Assembly (NCBI RefSeq): GCF_030817595.1
Contig: NZ_JAUSZN010000001.1
Coordinates: forward strand, 628,001 to 692,000
DNA: 64,000 nt
Direction: 5' to 3'
Source of the DNA: Neobacillus niacini
GTDB taxonomy: Bacteria > Bacillota > Bacilli > Bacillales > Cytobacillaceae
Numbering within the stretch: position 1 is the stretch's first letter; each line of letters starts with the position of its first letter. The notes under the pieces were generated by a model that saw only the letters and a program-made list of their open reading frames with translations, made no database searches and had not been told where the DNA came from. This document shows positions 35,345 through 43,615 of the stretch, piece after piece. The translations under genes were made by a program, and so were the position numbers.

Positions 35345-35450
35345 GTTTATGATGATGTCTATCTATATTATAACGAAAAGTAGGAAAAAAGAAACATATA
35401 TGATGTGTAATCTAATTAACAAATATAGATAGTAAGCGTTTACATTCTAT

Positions 35451-36146
35451 TTAAGAAATAATACCTCTTCTTAAAAGTTCACTTACTGCATGAGAACGAT
35501 TATGTGCACCAAGCTTTTTGATTGCTGACTTCACATATTGTTTTACTGTTAATTCACTTATGTCCATCGCATCAGCCATTTCCTTCATGCTTTCTCCCCA
35601 AGAAATCTTTCTCATTACCTCTAATTCTCTTTTACTTAAATTTGGTGTTTCGTCCAAGGTGTTTGTCTTTTCCATGTACTTTCCAACTATTCTCCCGTAA
35701 TCAGTAAGAGAAGTAAGTGTCTGTTCATCGATTACAGCATGATTAGAAAATTCTGTGGTACATATGTAGCCGATCACCACTTTATCAAAGCAAATCGGGA
35801 TTACAGCCATTGAATTTACGTTGGCGGAAAGGATATACTTGCTGCTTGTTTGTTTTAAAAATTCAATCCCTGAGCAATACTTGGCTCTTCTTTCTAAGAT
35901 TGCAGAGTAAATGATAGGCAAAGTACGAATGTTGTCCCGGATATCGTTTATGTAGACAATGCCAGTGGTGTTTAACATGATAATTCCTTCACCCAAATAA
36001 CCTAAAGGTGAGAAGCGGAATAAATACGAATTCCGTACAGGGTAGATTGACATGTATAATTCCAATATTTTATACAACTTCTCCTCATGACTAGCAGTTT
36101 CCTCCAGCTGTACAACTTTGTCCATCAAGGTATACTGTGAAGCCAA
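35451..36146 (-). CDS. LuxR-family regulator with a GAF-like sensor domain
   Basis: A 231-aa protein. Residues about 1-160 form a GAF-like sensory domain and the C-terminal 65 form a LuxR helix-turn-helix (LSKRELEVMRKISWGESMKE and onward, VKQYVKSAIKKL). No response-regulator receiver domain is present, so the signal is probably a small molecule. It is divergent from the esterase/monooxygenase pair at 36287-38931, the likely target. The intergenic stretch holds AT-rich promoter sequence, and the start has AAGGAG. Confidence 0.85.
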   Translation of the reverse strand: MASQYTLMDKVVQLEETASHEEKLYKILELYMSIYPVRNSYLFRFSPLGYLGEGIIMLNTTGIVYINDIRDNIRTLPIIYSAILERRAKYCSGIEFLKQTSSKYILSANVNSMAVIPICFDKVVIGYICTTEFSNHAVIDEQTLTSLTDYGRIVGKYMEKTNTLDETPNLSKRELEVMRKISWGESMKEMADAMDISELTVKQYVKSAIKKLGAHNRSHAVSELLRRGIIS

Positions 36147-36286
36147 ATTATCATCTCCTTTTGGGGGAATGGGTAGATATAAAATTGGGAATATTCAAAT
36201 TATACAAAATATTTTATTATTTAGATAGTACTTACCATGCTTATACAAAAAAAGATGAATACTTTTAAAACGAAGGGAAGATGACA

Positions 36287-37231
36287 ATGGCAAATTTAAA
36301 ACCAGAATCACAACTCTATCTAGAGGCATTTAAGCAAATGCCGCCAATCGCTTCATTAGAACCACAAACAGTAAGAGATATGTTTGCGATGGCACCTCCA
36401 GTAGAGGTAGAACTAGCACCACTTGCAAAGATTGAAGATCGCCTTGTACCCGTTCAAGACGGAGAAATTAATGTGAGAATTTATACACCGGAAGGGCAGG
36501 GTCCTTTCCCGGTTTTTGTATATTACCATGGCGGCGGATGGGTAATAGGCGATATTGCTACAGCTGATGCCAGTTGCAGAATGTTGGCAAATAAAACCCA
36601 AAGGATTGTCGTCTCTGTCGATTATCGACTTGCACCTGAATATAAGTTCCCTGTACCGGTTGAAGATTCCTATGCTGCTTTACAATGGGTAAGTGAAAAT
36701 GCTGCGGCTTTAAATGCAAACGCTTCCAATGTTTTCGTAGGCGGTGATAGTGCGGGCGGCAATCTCGCTGCTGCCATGACCTTAAAGTCACGAGAAGAAA
36801 ACGGACCTGCCATTGCTGGTCAAGTACTTATCTATCCTGTTACGGCCTTAAGTTATGATTCCCCTTCCTATGAAGAGTTTAAAGAAGGATTTGGTTTAGA
36901 CAGAGACCTTATGATTTGGTTTGGCAATTACTATATCCGTAATGACGAGGACGCTAAGAACGTACTTGTCGCACCTATTTTAGCTGAAGATTTACGTAAT
37001 CTCCCGCCTGCTTTTGTCCTGACAGCAGAGTATGATGTATTAAGAGATGAAGGGGAGGCCTATGCAGAACGGCTTCGGGAAGCCGGAGTGTATGTGGAAA
37101 CTTCACGTGAGGAAGGCTTAATCCATGGTTTCTTTACGAATATGGCGGTCTTCCCGGTAGATATTAAAGGGTCGATTGATAAATTTGCTACCTTTTTAGC
37201 AAAGGTAGATCAAGAGGTAAGTAGAGTCTAA
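36287..37231 (+). CDS. Alpha/beta hydrolase of the hormone-sensitive-lipase family (esterase)
   Basis: A 314-aa esterase. The HSL-family oxyanion motif HGGGW lies near residue 83, the nucleophile is in GDSAGG, the acid in EYDVLRDEG and the catalytic His in IHGFF. ATG 36287 is preferred, as AAGGGA lies 8-9 nt upstream, while ATG 36281 is too close. It is 47 nt upstream of the Baeyer-Villiger monooxygenase gene. An esterase next to such an enzyme typically hydrolyses the ester or lactone it makes. No signal peptide, so cytosolic. Confidence 0.9.
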   Translation: MANLKPESQLYLEAFKQMPPIASLEPQTVRDMFAMAPPVEVELAPLAKIEDRLVPVQDGEINVRIYTPEGQGPFPVFVYYHGGGWVIGDIATADASCRMLANKTQRIVVSVDYRLAPEYKFPVPVEDSYAALQWVSENAAALNANASNVFVGGDSAGGNLAAAMTLKSREENGPAIAGQVLIYPVTALSYDSPSYEEFKEGFGLDRDLMIWFGNYYIRNDEDAKNVLVAPILAEDLRNLPPAFVLTAEYDVLRDEGEAYAERLREAGVYVETSREEGLIHGFFTNMAVFPVDIKGSIDKFATFLAKVDQEVSRV

Positions 37232-37278
37232 TTAAGATAGAAGCTGTATCTGAACCTTATATTAGGAGGGAAATGCTA

Positions 37279-38931
37279 ATGACATCTAAACAAGAAGCGA
37301 ATCAAATTGCAAGTTTTGACGCAGTTGTAATTGGTGCAGGCTTTTCAGGTATGTATATGCTTTATCGCTTACGTGAAGCTGGTTTATCGACTCGAGTATA
37401 TGAGGCCGCCGATGGTGTTGGCGGTACCTGGTATTGGAATCGTTATCCTGGGGCACGCTGTGACTCGGAAAGTATCTACTATAATTATACCTTTTCAGAG
37501 GAGCTTTATCGTGAATGGACATGGTCTTCACGGTATCCCGAGCAGCCTGAGATCTTAAAATATCTTAACTTTGTTGCTGATAAATTCAATTTGAGAACCG
37601 ACATTCAGTTTGAGACCCGGGTACAGGCAGCACATTATGATGAAGACAGTAAGAGATGGCAGATTTCTCTAAACGATGGTACTTGTGTTTCAGCAAAGTA
37701 CTTTATTACGGGTGTGGGATGTCTTTCTGCATCAAACCTACCTAAATTTAATGGCTTAGAAAACTATAAGGGAGATTGGTACCACACAGGGCATTGGCCG
37801 CATACAAAGGTTGACTTTACAGGCAAACGGGTGGGGATTGTTGGAACTGGTTCGAGCGGCGTTCAAGCGATTCCGGTCATCGCTGCAGAGTCAGCTCATC
37901 TCACGGTCTTCCAGCGGACACCGCAATATAGTGCACCTGCGAGAAATCACCCTTATGACGCAGAATATATCAGAGAGGCAAAAGAGAACTTCCACGAAAT
38001 TAAGAAGCAAATACGAGAATCTGCAGGAGGAGCACCTGCAGAAGTGCCTACGAAATCAGCGCTTGAGGTAACCCCTGAGGAACGGTTGGCGAAGTTTGAA
38101 GAGGCATGGGAGGTTGGCGGTCAAGGTATTTTTACCTCTTTCTATGACATTACCATTAATCCAGAGGCAAACGAATTGGCGGCTGAATTTATCCGTTCGA
38201 AAATTCGCTCCATTGTTACCAAACCAGACGTTGCTGATAAGCTTATGCCATCGTATTATTACGGAACAAAACGGCCGATTATCGATACTGATTACTACGA
38301 GACGTTTAACCGAGATAATGTTTCGTTAGTAGATGTAAAGAAGAATCCAATTGCTGAAATTACTGAGACGGGGATCCGTACGTCTGAAGGAGAATACGAG
38401 CTCGATGCCATTGTGTTTGCTACTGGCTTTGACGGCATGACAGGACCATTGTTAAAGATGGACATCCGCGGTAAAGATGGTGTGTCATTGAAGGAAAAAT
38501 GGAATGGGGGAGAAGATACTCGAACCTACCTCGGTGTTGCCAATGCCGGTTTCCCTAATTTCTTCATGATTACCGGACCTGAAAGTCCTTCGGTTTTCAG
38601 TAATATGCCGGCTTCCATTGAGCAGCATGTGGAATGGGTCTCGGATTGTATTGAATACATGGTTGCAAATAACTTGGAAACTGTGGAAGCAAATGTGGAA
38701 GCAGAAGAAGCATGGAGCAAGCATTGCCGTGAAGTGGCGGAAGCCACACTATTCACGAAGACAGAATCCTGGTATACCGGGGCCAACATTCCTGGTAAGA
38801 CTCGCAGATTCTTAATCTATTTAGGCGGCGTCGGTGCGTACCGTCAAAAATGTACAGAAATTGCTGAGAATGGGTATGAAGGATTTACGTTTGAAAGGTC
38901 CACGGCGGATATACAGGGCAGTATAAAATAA
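37279..38931 (+). CDS. Type I Baeyer-Villiger monooxygenase (FAD/NADPH)
   Basis: A 550-aa flavoprotein. It has two Rossmann motifs, GAGFSGMY (FAD) and GTGSSGVQ (NADPH). Between them lies the Baeyer-Villiger fingerprint FxGxxxHxxxWP, here YKGDWYHTGHWP with a conservative Phe to Tyr change at the first position. It converts ketones to esters or lactones. ATG 37279 lies 9 nt after AGGAGG; ATG 37273 is too close. With the upstream esterase it would form a ketone-degrading unit under the LuxR protein. Natural substrates are unknown. Confidence 0.92.
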   Translation: MTSKQEANQIASFDAVVIGAGFSGMYMLYRLREAGLSTRVYEAADGVGGTWYWNRYPGARCDSESIYYNYTFSEELYREWTWSSRYPEQPEILKYLNFVADKFNLRTDIQFETRVQAAHYDEDSKRWQISLNDGTCVSAKYFITGVGCLSASNLPKFNGLENYKGDWYHTGHWPHTKVDFTGKRVGIVGTGSSGVQAIPVIAAESAHLTVFQRTPQYSAPARNHPYDAEYIREAKENFHEIKKQIRESAGGAPAEVPTKSALEVTPEERLAKFEEAWEVGGQGIFTSFYDITINPEANELAAEFIRSKIRSIVTKPDVADKLMPSYYYGTKRPIIDTDYYETFNRDNVSLVDVKKNPIAEITETGIRTSEGEYELDAIVFATGFDGMTGPLLKMDIRGKDGVSLKEKWNGGEDTRTYLGVANAGFPNFFMITGPESPSVFSNMPASIEQHVEWVSDCIEYMVANNLETVEANVEAEEAWSKHCREVAEATLFTKTESWYTGANIPGKTRRFLIYLGGVGAYRQKCTEIAENGYEGFTFERSTADIQGSIK

Positions 38932-38937
38932 ATCATT

Positions 38938-38966
38938 ATCCCTAGACATACGTCTAGGGATTTTTG
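38938..38966 (+). terminator. Terminator after the monooxygenase gene
   Basis: Perfect 10-bp stem ATCCCTAGAC/GTCTAGGGAT with a 4-nt loop and T5. Confidence 0.9.
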
Positions 38967-38994
38967 CTATCGGACCAGACATGGATAATAGATT

Positions 38995-39388
38995 TGGTCA
39001 TGAAGGGTTCATGAAGCCAAAAATCATTAGCTATTGCGAAAAAGTGGCTTCATGAAGGGTTCATGAAGCCCAAAATCATCAATTATTTCTAAAAAGTGGT
39101 CACATGAAAGGTTTATGAAGCCCAAAAACATCATTTATTTCTAAAAAGTGGCTTCATGAAGGGTTCATGAAGCCCAAAATCATCAGTTACTTCGAAAAAG
39201 TGGCTTCATAGAAGGTTTATGAAGCCCAAAATCATCAATTATTTCTAAAAAGTGGTCTCATGAAGGGTTCATGAAGCCCAAAAACATCAGTTATTTCTAA
39301 AAAGTGGCTTCATGAAGGGTTCATGAAGCCTAAAATCATTAGCTATTGCGAAAAAATGGTCTCATGAAGGGTTCATGAAGCCCAAAAA
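38995..39388. repeat. Tandem array of eight 52-bp hairpin units
   Basis: Units start at 38995, 39045, 39097, 39149, 39201, 39253, 39305 and 39357 (period 50, then 52). The core is a perfect dyad GGCTTCATGAA-GGG-TTCATGAAGCC followed by a conserved AAATCATCAATTATTTCTAAAAAG-like linker. In copy 5 the stem reads GGCTTCATA/TATGAAGCC, with both arms changed. There are no unique spacers or cas genes. This fills most of the 559-nt gap after the monooxygenase gene. Confidence 0.92.
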
Positions 39389-39490
39389 TTGTGACCATCC
39401 TTATAAATAATGTAATAAGGCTACTCAACAAGGGTTTATGGTCACTTGTATAGTAACCTTTTACCATTCAAAATCACGAACCCTTCTAGT

Positions 39491-40216
39491 TTATTCCGAA
39501 ATTCCACCATCATAAATAAACTCAAAATATCGATTAACGCTGTTGCCTGTTGCATTAGTTGCGGTAATCCGGTAGGCACGATAGTTAGGTGAAGATTCAT
39601 CAAAATGAATAGTCTTTTCAAATGAATTTGGTAACTGTTCTGTGGTCTCCTCGTCTGTAAAAATTAGACGATCGGCATCCGAGTATCCTTTGAATGTGAC
39701 ATCGTGTTCACCAACAGGAAGGTGTGTCACAAGCTGGGCAGGACTTTCAATGGTTAGTTTTGGGAGTGTAGTATCAGGTGCTTCCTTAAATGTAAGCCCT
39801 TTTAGGATGAAATGATAGGAAAGCAGGGAAGGGTCTTCTGGTGATTCAGCTGGATTTGATGTTATCACTAACATATAATCTCCTGCTAGCAATTCATCGC
39901 CATTTCCATACATCGCTGACCAGTTTTTATCCGTGATGATATAATCGGATCCAAGCGTATCCGGTCCCCAACTAATGTTAATGGTTCCTTTCTTAGAAGT
40001 TGAAAATAAGTAATAGTGTGTCTCCAGATCACGAAGGATTTTACCCTTATATTCAACCGTCATTTTGACTTTTTCCTTTTGTTTTTTCTCTATTTTCATC
40101 TGTGCCGCAGATACAGACTCATGTTTCGACGTTGGAGAAATCATTCTGGGTGTAAAAAACAACAGGAACACGAAAAAACTGATTAGAATGTAAATAAACC
40201 TTTTTGATTGAAACAT
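39491..40216 (-). CDS. Hypothetical exported protein
   Basis: A 241-aa protein with an N-terminal signal-anchor helix (residues about 6-24, with FIYILISFFVFLLFF), a charged stretch and then a beta-rich extracytoplasmic domain. The second half (TIESPAQLVTHL, then GEHDVTFKGYSDADRLIF) resembles an Ig-like fold. No known family was recognised. The start at 40216 is chosen because AAAGGA lies 8 nt upstream; earlier in-frame starts lack a spaced site. It is monocistronic, with the tandem array beyond its stop codon. Confidence 0.75.
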   Translation of the reverse strand: MFQSKRFIYILISFFVFLLFFTPRMISPTSKHESVSAAQMKIEKKQKEKVKMTVEYKGKILRDLETHYYLFSTSKKGTINISWGPDTLGSDYIITDKNWSAMYGNGDELLAGDYMLVITSNPAESPEDPSLLSYHFILKGLTFKEAPDTTLPKLTIESPAQLVTHLPVGEHDVTFKGYSDADRLIFTDEETTEQLPNSFEKTIHFDESSPNYRAYRITATNATGNSVNRYFEFIYDGGISE

Positions 40217-40492
40217 AACAATCATCCTTTCTTGATGACAATACAAATTATTGAGTTAAGACCACTGCCAGATTGTATGCTGCAATTCTTATCTTTATAA
40301 AGTAGACGATATCATATGAGTATGGTTACACTGGTTTATGAGAAGATATATTTTCAGGTGCCCATTTTTTTATAAGGTAGGAGAATTGTCTTAGGTCTTT
40401 CGTATTGCCGTTATCCTAATAAACTAATAAAATAGTTATATACAAATTTAAACAGTAATTACAATCCTTGTTAATAAAGGAGGCGTTTGCAC

Positions 40493-40663
40493 ATGTTGTG
40501 GGATAAACCAAAATGCATGGTTTGTGAGAAAGAAATTAAGGAAGATGAAATGGTTTTTGTAAAAATGAAATATCCAAAACGTAAAGGTTTTACAGAAATC
40601 AAAGCCTATTTAAGAAACGAAGGGAAATTTGTTTGCCAAGACTGCATTGCACTTAAAAAATAG
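40493..40663 (+). CDS. 56-aa zinc-ribbon-like small protein
   Basis: A short ORF with a strong AAAGGAGG site before its ATG. It encodes a lysine-rich protein with two CxxC pairs (C8/C11 and C48/C51), so a single zinc ribbon or treble-clef is likely. Similar short Bacillus proteins exist without known function. It ends 46 nt before the nitronate monooxygenase start and may share its transcript. Confidence 0.75.
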   Translation: MLWDKPKCMVCEKEIKEDEMVFVKMKYPKRKGFTEIKAYLRNEGKFVCQDCIALKK

Positions 40664-40709
40664 GAAGAGTAAGTATATCCAGGAAAATATTATCTATGAG
40701 GTGTTATCA

Positions 40710-41789
40710 ATGTTAAAAAACAAAATGACTGAGCTTTTAAAAATCGAGTATCCAATCATTCAAGCTCCGATGGCGGGAGGAATAACGACTTCGAACTTAG
40801 TAGCTGAGGTTTCGAATGCTGGAGGTCTTGGAATGATTGGCGCTGGCTATATGACTCCAAATCAGATCCGAGAACAAATCAGAGAATTAAAGCAGCTAAC
40901 ATCCAAGTCTTTTGGTATAAATTTATTTGTCCCTAACGAATTTGCTTATACAGAAAATGAAATAAATTCAGCTAATGAGCTTTTACAGCCTATTCGAAAT
41001 CAATTACATATAAACGAAGAAAATTCCATAGAAATTCCAACATCTGGGCATGTATTTGAATCATTTACTGAACAGATTAAGGTTGTCATTGAAGAAAGCG
41101 TTCCAGTTTGTTCCTTTACATTTGGTATTCCTTCTGAGGTAGTTATTTCGGAATTAAAACAAAATAATATTTTTGTGATTGGAACAGCTACAACAGTGGA
41201 AGAAGCCATTGAAGTTGAAAAGTCAGGAATGGATATGGTTGTGGTGCAAGGCAGTGAAGCGGGGGGACACCGCGGTAACTTTATTAGATCAACTCAAGAT
41301 AGTTTAATAGGTTTAATGTCACTCATTCCACAAGTTGTCGATCATGTCAGCATTCCGGTTATAGCTGCTGGTGGAATTATGGACGGAAGAGGTTTAATGG
41401 CTTCTGTATGCTTGGGGGCAATGGGAGTTCAAATGGGGACTGCATTTTTAACGTGTATCGAAAGTGGAGCGCATCCGATATACAAAGAAGCTATTATGCA
41501 TGCAAAAGAGGACCAGACTGTCTTAACTCGAGCTTTTTCTGGTAAATATGCAAGAGGAATAAAAAATAAATTTATTGATGAAATAGAGAAACACGAAGAT
41601 TCATTACCAGATTTCCCGGTTCAAAATGTACTTACTCAGTCTATAAGAAAAGCTTCATCTTCTCAACAAAACCCAGACTACCTATCACTTTGGTCCGGTC
41701 AAAGTCCTAGATTAGCAAAAAATCAAAGTGTTAAAATGCTATTCCAAACCATATTAACCGAAGCTAAAAACATCAAAAAAAAGATATAG
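40710..41789 (+). CDS. Nitronate monooxygenase (2-nitropropane dioxygenase family)
   Basis: A 359-aa FMN-dependent TIM-barrel enzyme. The N-terminus IQAPMAGGITTSNLV, then NAGGLGMIGAGYM, the FMN phosphate-binding region and QGSEAGGHRG match the family. These enzymes oxidise toxic nitronates such as propionate-3-nitronate. The start at ATG 40710 follows GAGGTG; the frame 27 codons longer overlaps the upstream small gene and is not family sequence. A terminator follows. Confidence 0.9.
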   Translation: MLKNKMTELLKIEYPIIQAPMAGGITTSNLVAEVSNAGGLGMIGAGYMTPNQIREQIRELKQLTSKSFGINLFVPNEFAYTENEINSANELLQPIRNQLHINEENSIEIPTSGHVFESFTEQIKVVIEESVPVCSFTFGIPSEVVISELKQNNIFVIGTATTVEEAIEVEKSGMDMVVVQGSEAGGHRGNFIRSTQDSLIGLMSLIPQVVDHVSIPVIAAGGIMDGRGLMASVCLGAMGVQMGTAFLTCIESGAHPIYKEAIMHAKEDQTVLTRAFSGKYARGIKNKFIDEIEKHEDSLPDFPVQNVLTQSIRKASSSQQNPDYLSLWSGQSPRLAKNQSVKMLFQTILTEAKNIKKKI

Positions 41790-41800
41790 ATTAAATTGTA

Positions 41801-41826
41801 ACGGGTTCGGTTATTGGGGAGAAAAC
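41801..41826 (+). repeat. 26-bp inverted repeat, left copy
   Basis: ACGGGTTCGGTTATTGGGGA and six further bases (41801-41826) are the exact complement of 43139-43164. Similar GGGGA-type words follow at 41846. The pair brackets the frameshifted lipoprotein gene. Confidence 0.85.
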
Positions 41827-41845
41827 ATTAAATAACAGACTAATT

Positions 41846-41885
41846 GGGGACACAATTCACATATGAATTAGTGTCCCCCTTTTTA
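41846..41885 (+). terminator. Terminator after the nitronate monooxygenase gene
   Basis: Stem GGGGACAC/GTGTCCCC with an inner AATTC/GAATT pair, then CTTTTTATT. Confidence 0.8.
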
Positions 41886-42142
41886 TTGTTATATCAATGT
41901 TCTAACAGATTTAACATAATAATTAGCACATCAATATGCATACAAATTAACAAAACCCCATAAATTTATTCGTTATTGTTAAAACCCGTGCTAAAACTTT
42001 TGCGAATGGAAACACCCGCACAACGATTGGTTTGGAAGGATATAATTTACTTAAGATAGTTCACTTGTAAACAAGTGAACTATTATTTTTAGAAAGTAAT
42101 TGGAAAAATTTATGATATAGTTAATTTAAGGGGGAGATTTAC

Positions 42143-43026
42143 TTGAAAAAACGAATGAACAATTTTTTTGCAACCGCTTTATTTACCTTGCTTCTATTAA
42201 TGTTAGTTGGATGTAGCGAAAAAAAGGAAACGGAAGCTCAAGATGAAAATATAAAGACCATTGAAGCTGTATTGCAAAATAGTCTTATAGGTCCAAGTGA
42301 TGAATTGAAACAAATATTGGATAAAGGAAGTGAAGAAAAATATGAAGCCTTGAATCAATATAATGAAAACCTATTTAAGATTATTTTGCAAATGAAACGT
42401 CCTACACGAAATTCGTTAATAGCTACGGTTCAACATTGATGATTCAATCGATTGGTGAATATTACGATTATTACAAATTTAAGATAAAAAACATTGAATA
42501 CGAAAAGGTAAATGCAAAAGATAGCGTTTATAATTTCTCAATAGAAGTGCAGCTCCAAAAAGAAGGCAGTGAAAAATCAAAAATTGAAATCGTGAATGGG
42601 CAAGCGAATCTAAATGATGAACATAAAATTGAAGATATGTTAATCCGCACCAAAGATTTATCGGAATTTATGATAAAAGAAACTATAGAAAATAGAGATG
42701 TATATATTAAAGATGGAAAGGTGTTATTATTAGTTGCCCCAGACCCATCTCTTTCAGCAGGAAAACCGTATGGATACCTATTTCATTTCACGGCACCTTT
42801 TGAGACTTTTAAAGGGAAAGAATTAGCTATATATGCTTACCATAAAGATTCTGGAGAAAAAATTACAGGATTGTCCCCAGAAATAATTAAAGAGCCGTCA
42901 ACTGGCTATTCTACTTTAGAACGTTTCACTGCTACCTTTTCAGTTCCAAAAAGCGGCGTGTGGCGTTATGAAGTGTTATTAGATGGTGAATTTTATGCTG
43001 ATGTTGTCTTAGCGGTTAAAGAATAA
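42143..43026 (+). pseudogene. Lipoprotein of unknown function, broken by a one-base frameshift
   Basis: The 5' frame starts at TTG 42143 behind GGGGGAGA, has a signal peptide with lipobox LVGC (C24) and runs to about 42379. Shifting frame there gives YFANETSYTKFVNSYGSTLM, which joins in phase with the rest of the protein (43026 end, about 195 residues). A single A lost from AAA at 42377-42378 explains it (AAAGATTAT expected). The intact protein would be about 294 aa, exported, with a C-terminal Ig-like domain (SVPKSGVWRYEVLLDG). A sequencing error is possible. Confidence 0.8.
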
Positions 43027-43060
43027 ACAATGTAATTTCATATTTTTAAAAGTAAAAAAA

Positions 43061-43090
43061 GCATCTGAGCGAATTCAGTTGCTCTTTTTA
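43061..43090 (+). terminator. Terminator after the broken lipoprotein gene
   Basis: Stem GCATCTG/CAGTTGC (one mismatch) with T-rich sequence after it. Confidence 0.6.
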
Positions 43091-43138
43091 TTTTTAAAAG
43101 ATGTTCTAATTAAGGTACGAATTAAGTTGTTAATTTGA

Positions 43139-43164
43139 GTTTTCTCCCCAATAACCGAACCCGT
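43139..43164 (-). repeat. 26-bp inverted repeat, right copy
   Basis: Exact complement of 41801-41826 (GTTTTCTCCCCAATAACCGA plus six bases). Confidence 0.85.
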
Positions 43165-43177
43165 AAATAAAAACGGA

Positions 43178-43209
43178 GCGATTCTTTCATGTGAAGAATC
43201 GCCTTTTTT
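43178..43209 (+). terminator. Terminator-like hairpin
   Basis: Perfect 9-bp stem GCGATTCTT/AAGAATCGC with a 7-nt loop and CTTTTTT. It follows the right inverted-repeat copy; which transcript it ends is unclear. Confidence 0.7.
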
Positions 43210-43313
43210 ATTAAAAAGGGGATTTAAAGCCAAAAATCCGTTACTTTCATCCTAAAACACGAACATTATTGTAGTTATTTCTAATTAATGTTCACATTTT
43301 TATTGAATACTTA

Positions 43314-43514
43314 ATGCAACTTTGTTATATTAAGGAAGTAATATTCGTTGAATTCATTACTCGTATATACTCGGTAATATGGTCTGAGTGTTTCTACCTG
43401 GTTCCCAATAATGAACTAGACTACGAGTTAAAGTATACGGTTGCCCGGCGTATTAGTCGGTACCGTTTTTATGATTTAGCAATTTCTTCTTGCTCAATTA
43501 TTTTTATACTTTGA
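43314..43514 (+). pseudogene. Possible C-terminal remnant of an unidentified gene
   Basis: A 66-codon frame whose last 45 residues look protein-like (ELDYELKYTVARRISRYRFY) and which stops 8 nt before a good terminator. No ribosome site precedes the ATG at 43314. A gene end whose 5' part is gone is the simplest reading; a real small gene is the alternative. Not assigned to a family. Confidence 0.3.
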
Positions 43515-43522
43515 CTTTCGTC

Positions 43523-43564
43523 AGTCTAGAAGACAGGATTTCCTGCATTTTCTAGACTTTTTCT
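43523..43564 (+). terminator. Terminator
   Basis: Stem AGTCTAGA/TCTAGACT with an inner CAGGA/TCCTG pair, then TTTTTCTTT. Confidence 0.8.
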
Positions 43565-43615
43565 TTGGAAACAATTAGCGAGTAAATCACACAACTAGAG
43601 AAAGAGGAGAGGTTA

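Larger units (their letters stand above)
35222..35360 (-). ncRNA. Candidate antisense antitoxin RNA
   Basis: A minus-strand TATAAT (35372-35367) would start an RNA near 35360. It would run left across the toxin 3' UTR and end at the hairpin 35233-35261, followed on that strand by TTATTTTTTTT. The RNA would be about 130-140 nt and complementary to the toxin mRNA 3' region, as SR4/SR5/RatA are. The -35 is weak, so the start is approximate. Confidence 0.5.

Noticed and set aside
38995..39388. CRISPR array
   Set aside because: The linkers between the repeats are nearly identical, the repeat is a perfect palindrome and no cas genes are near. It is a tandem hairpin array.
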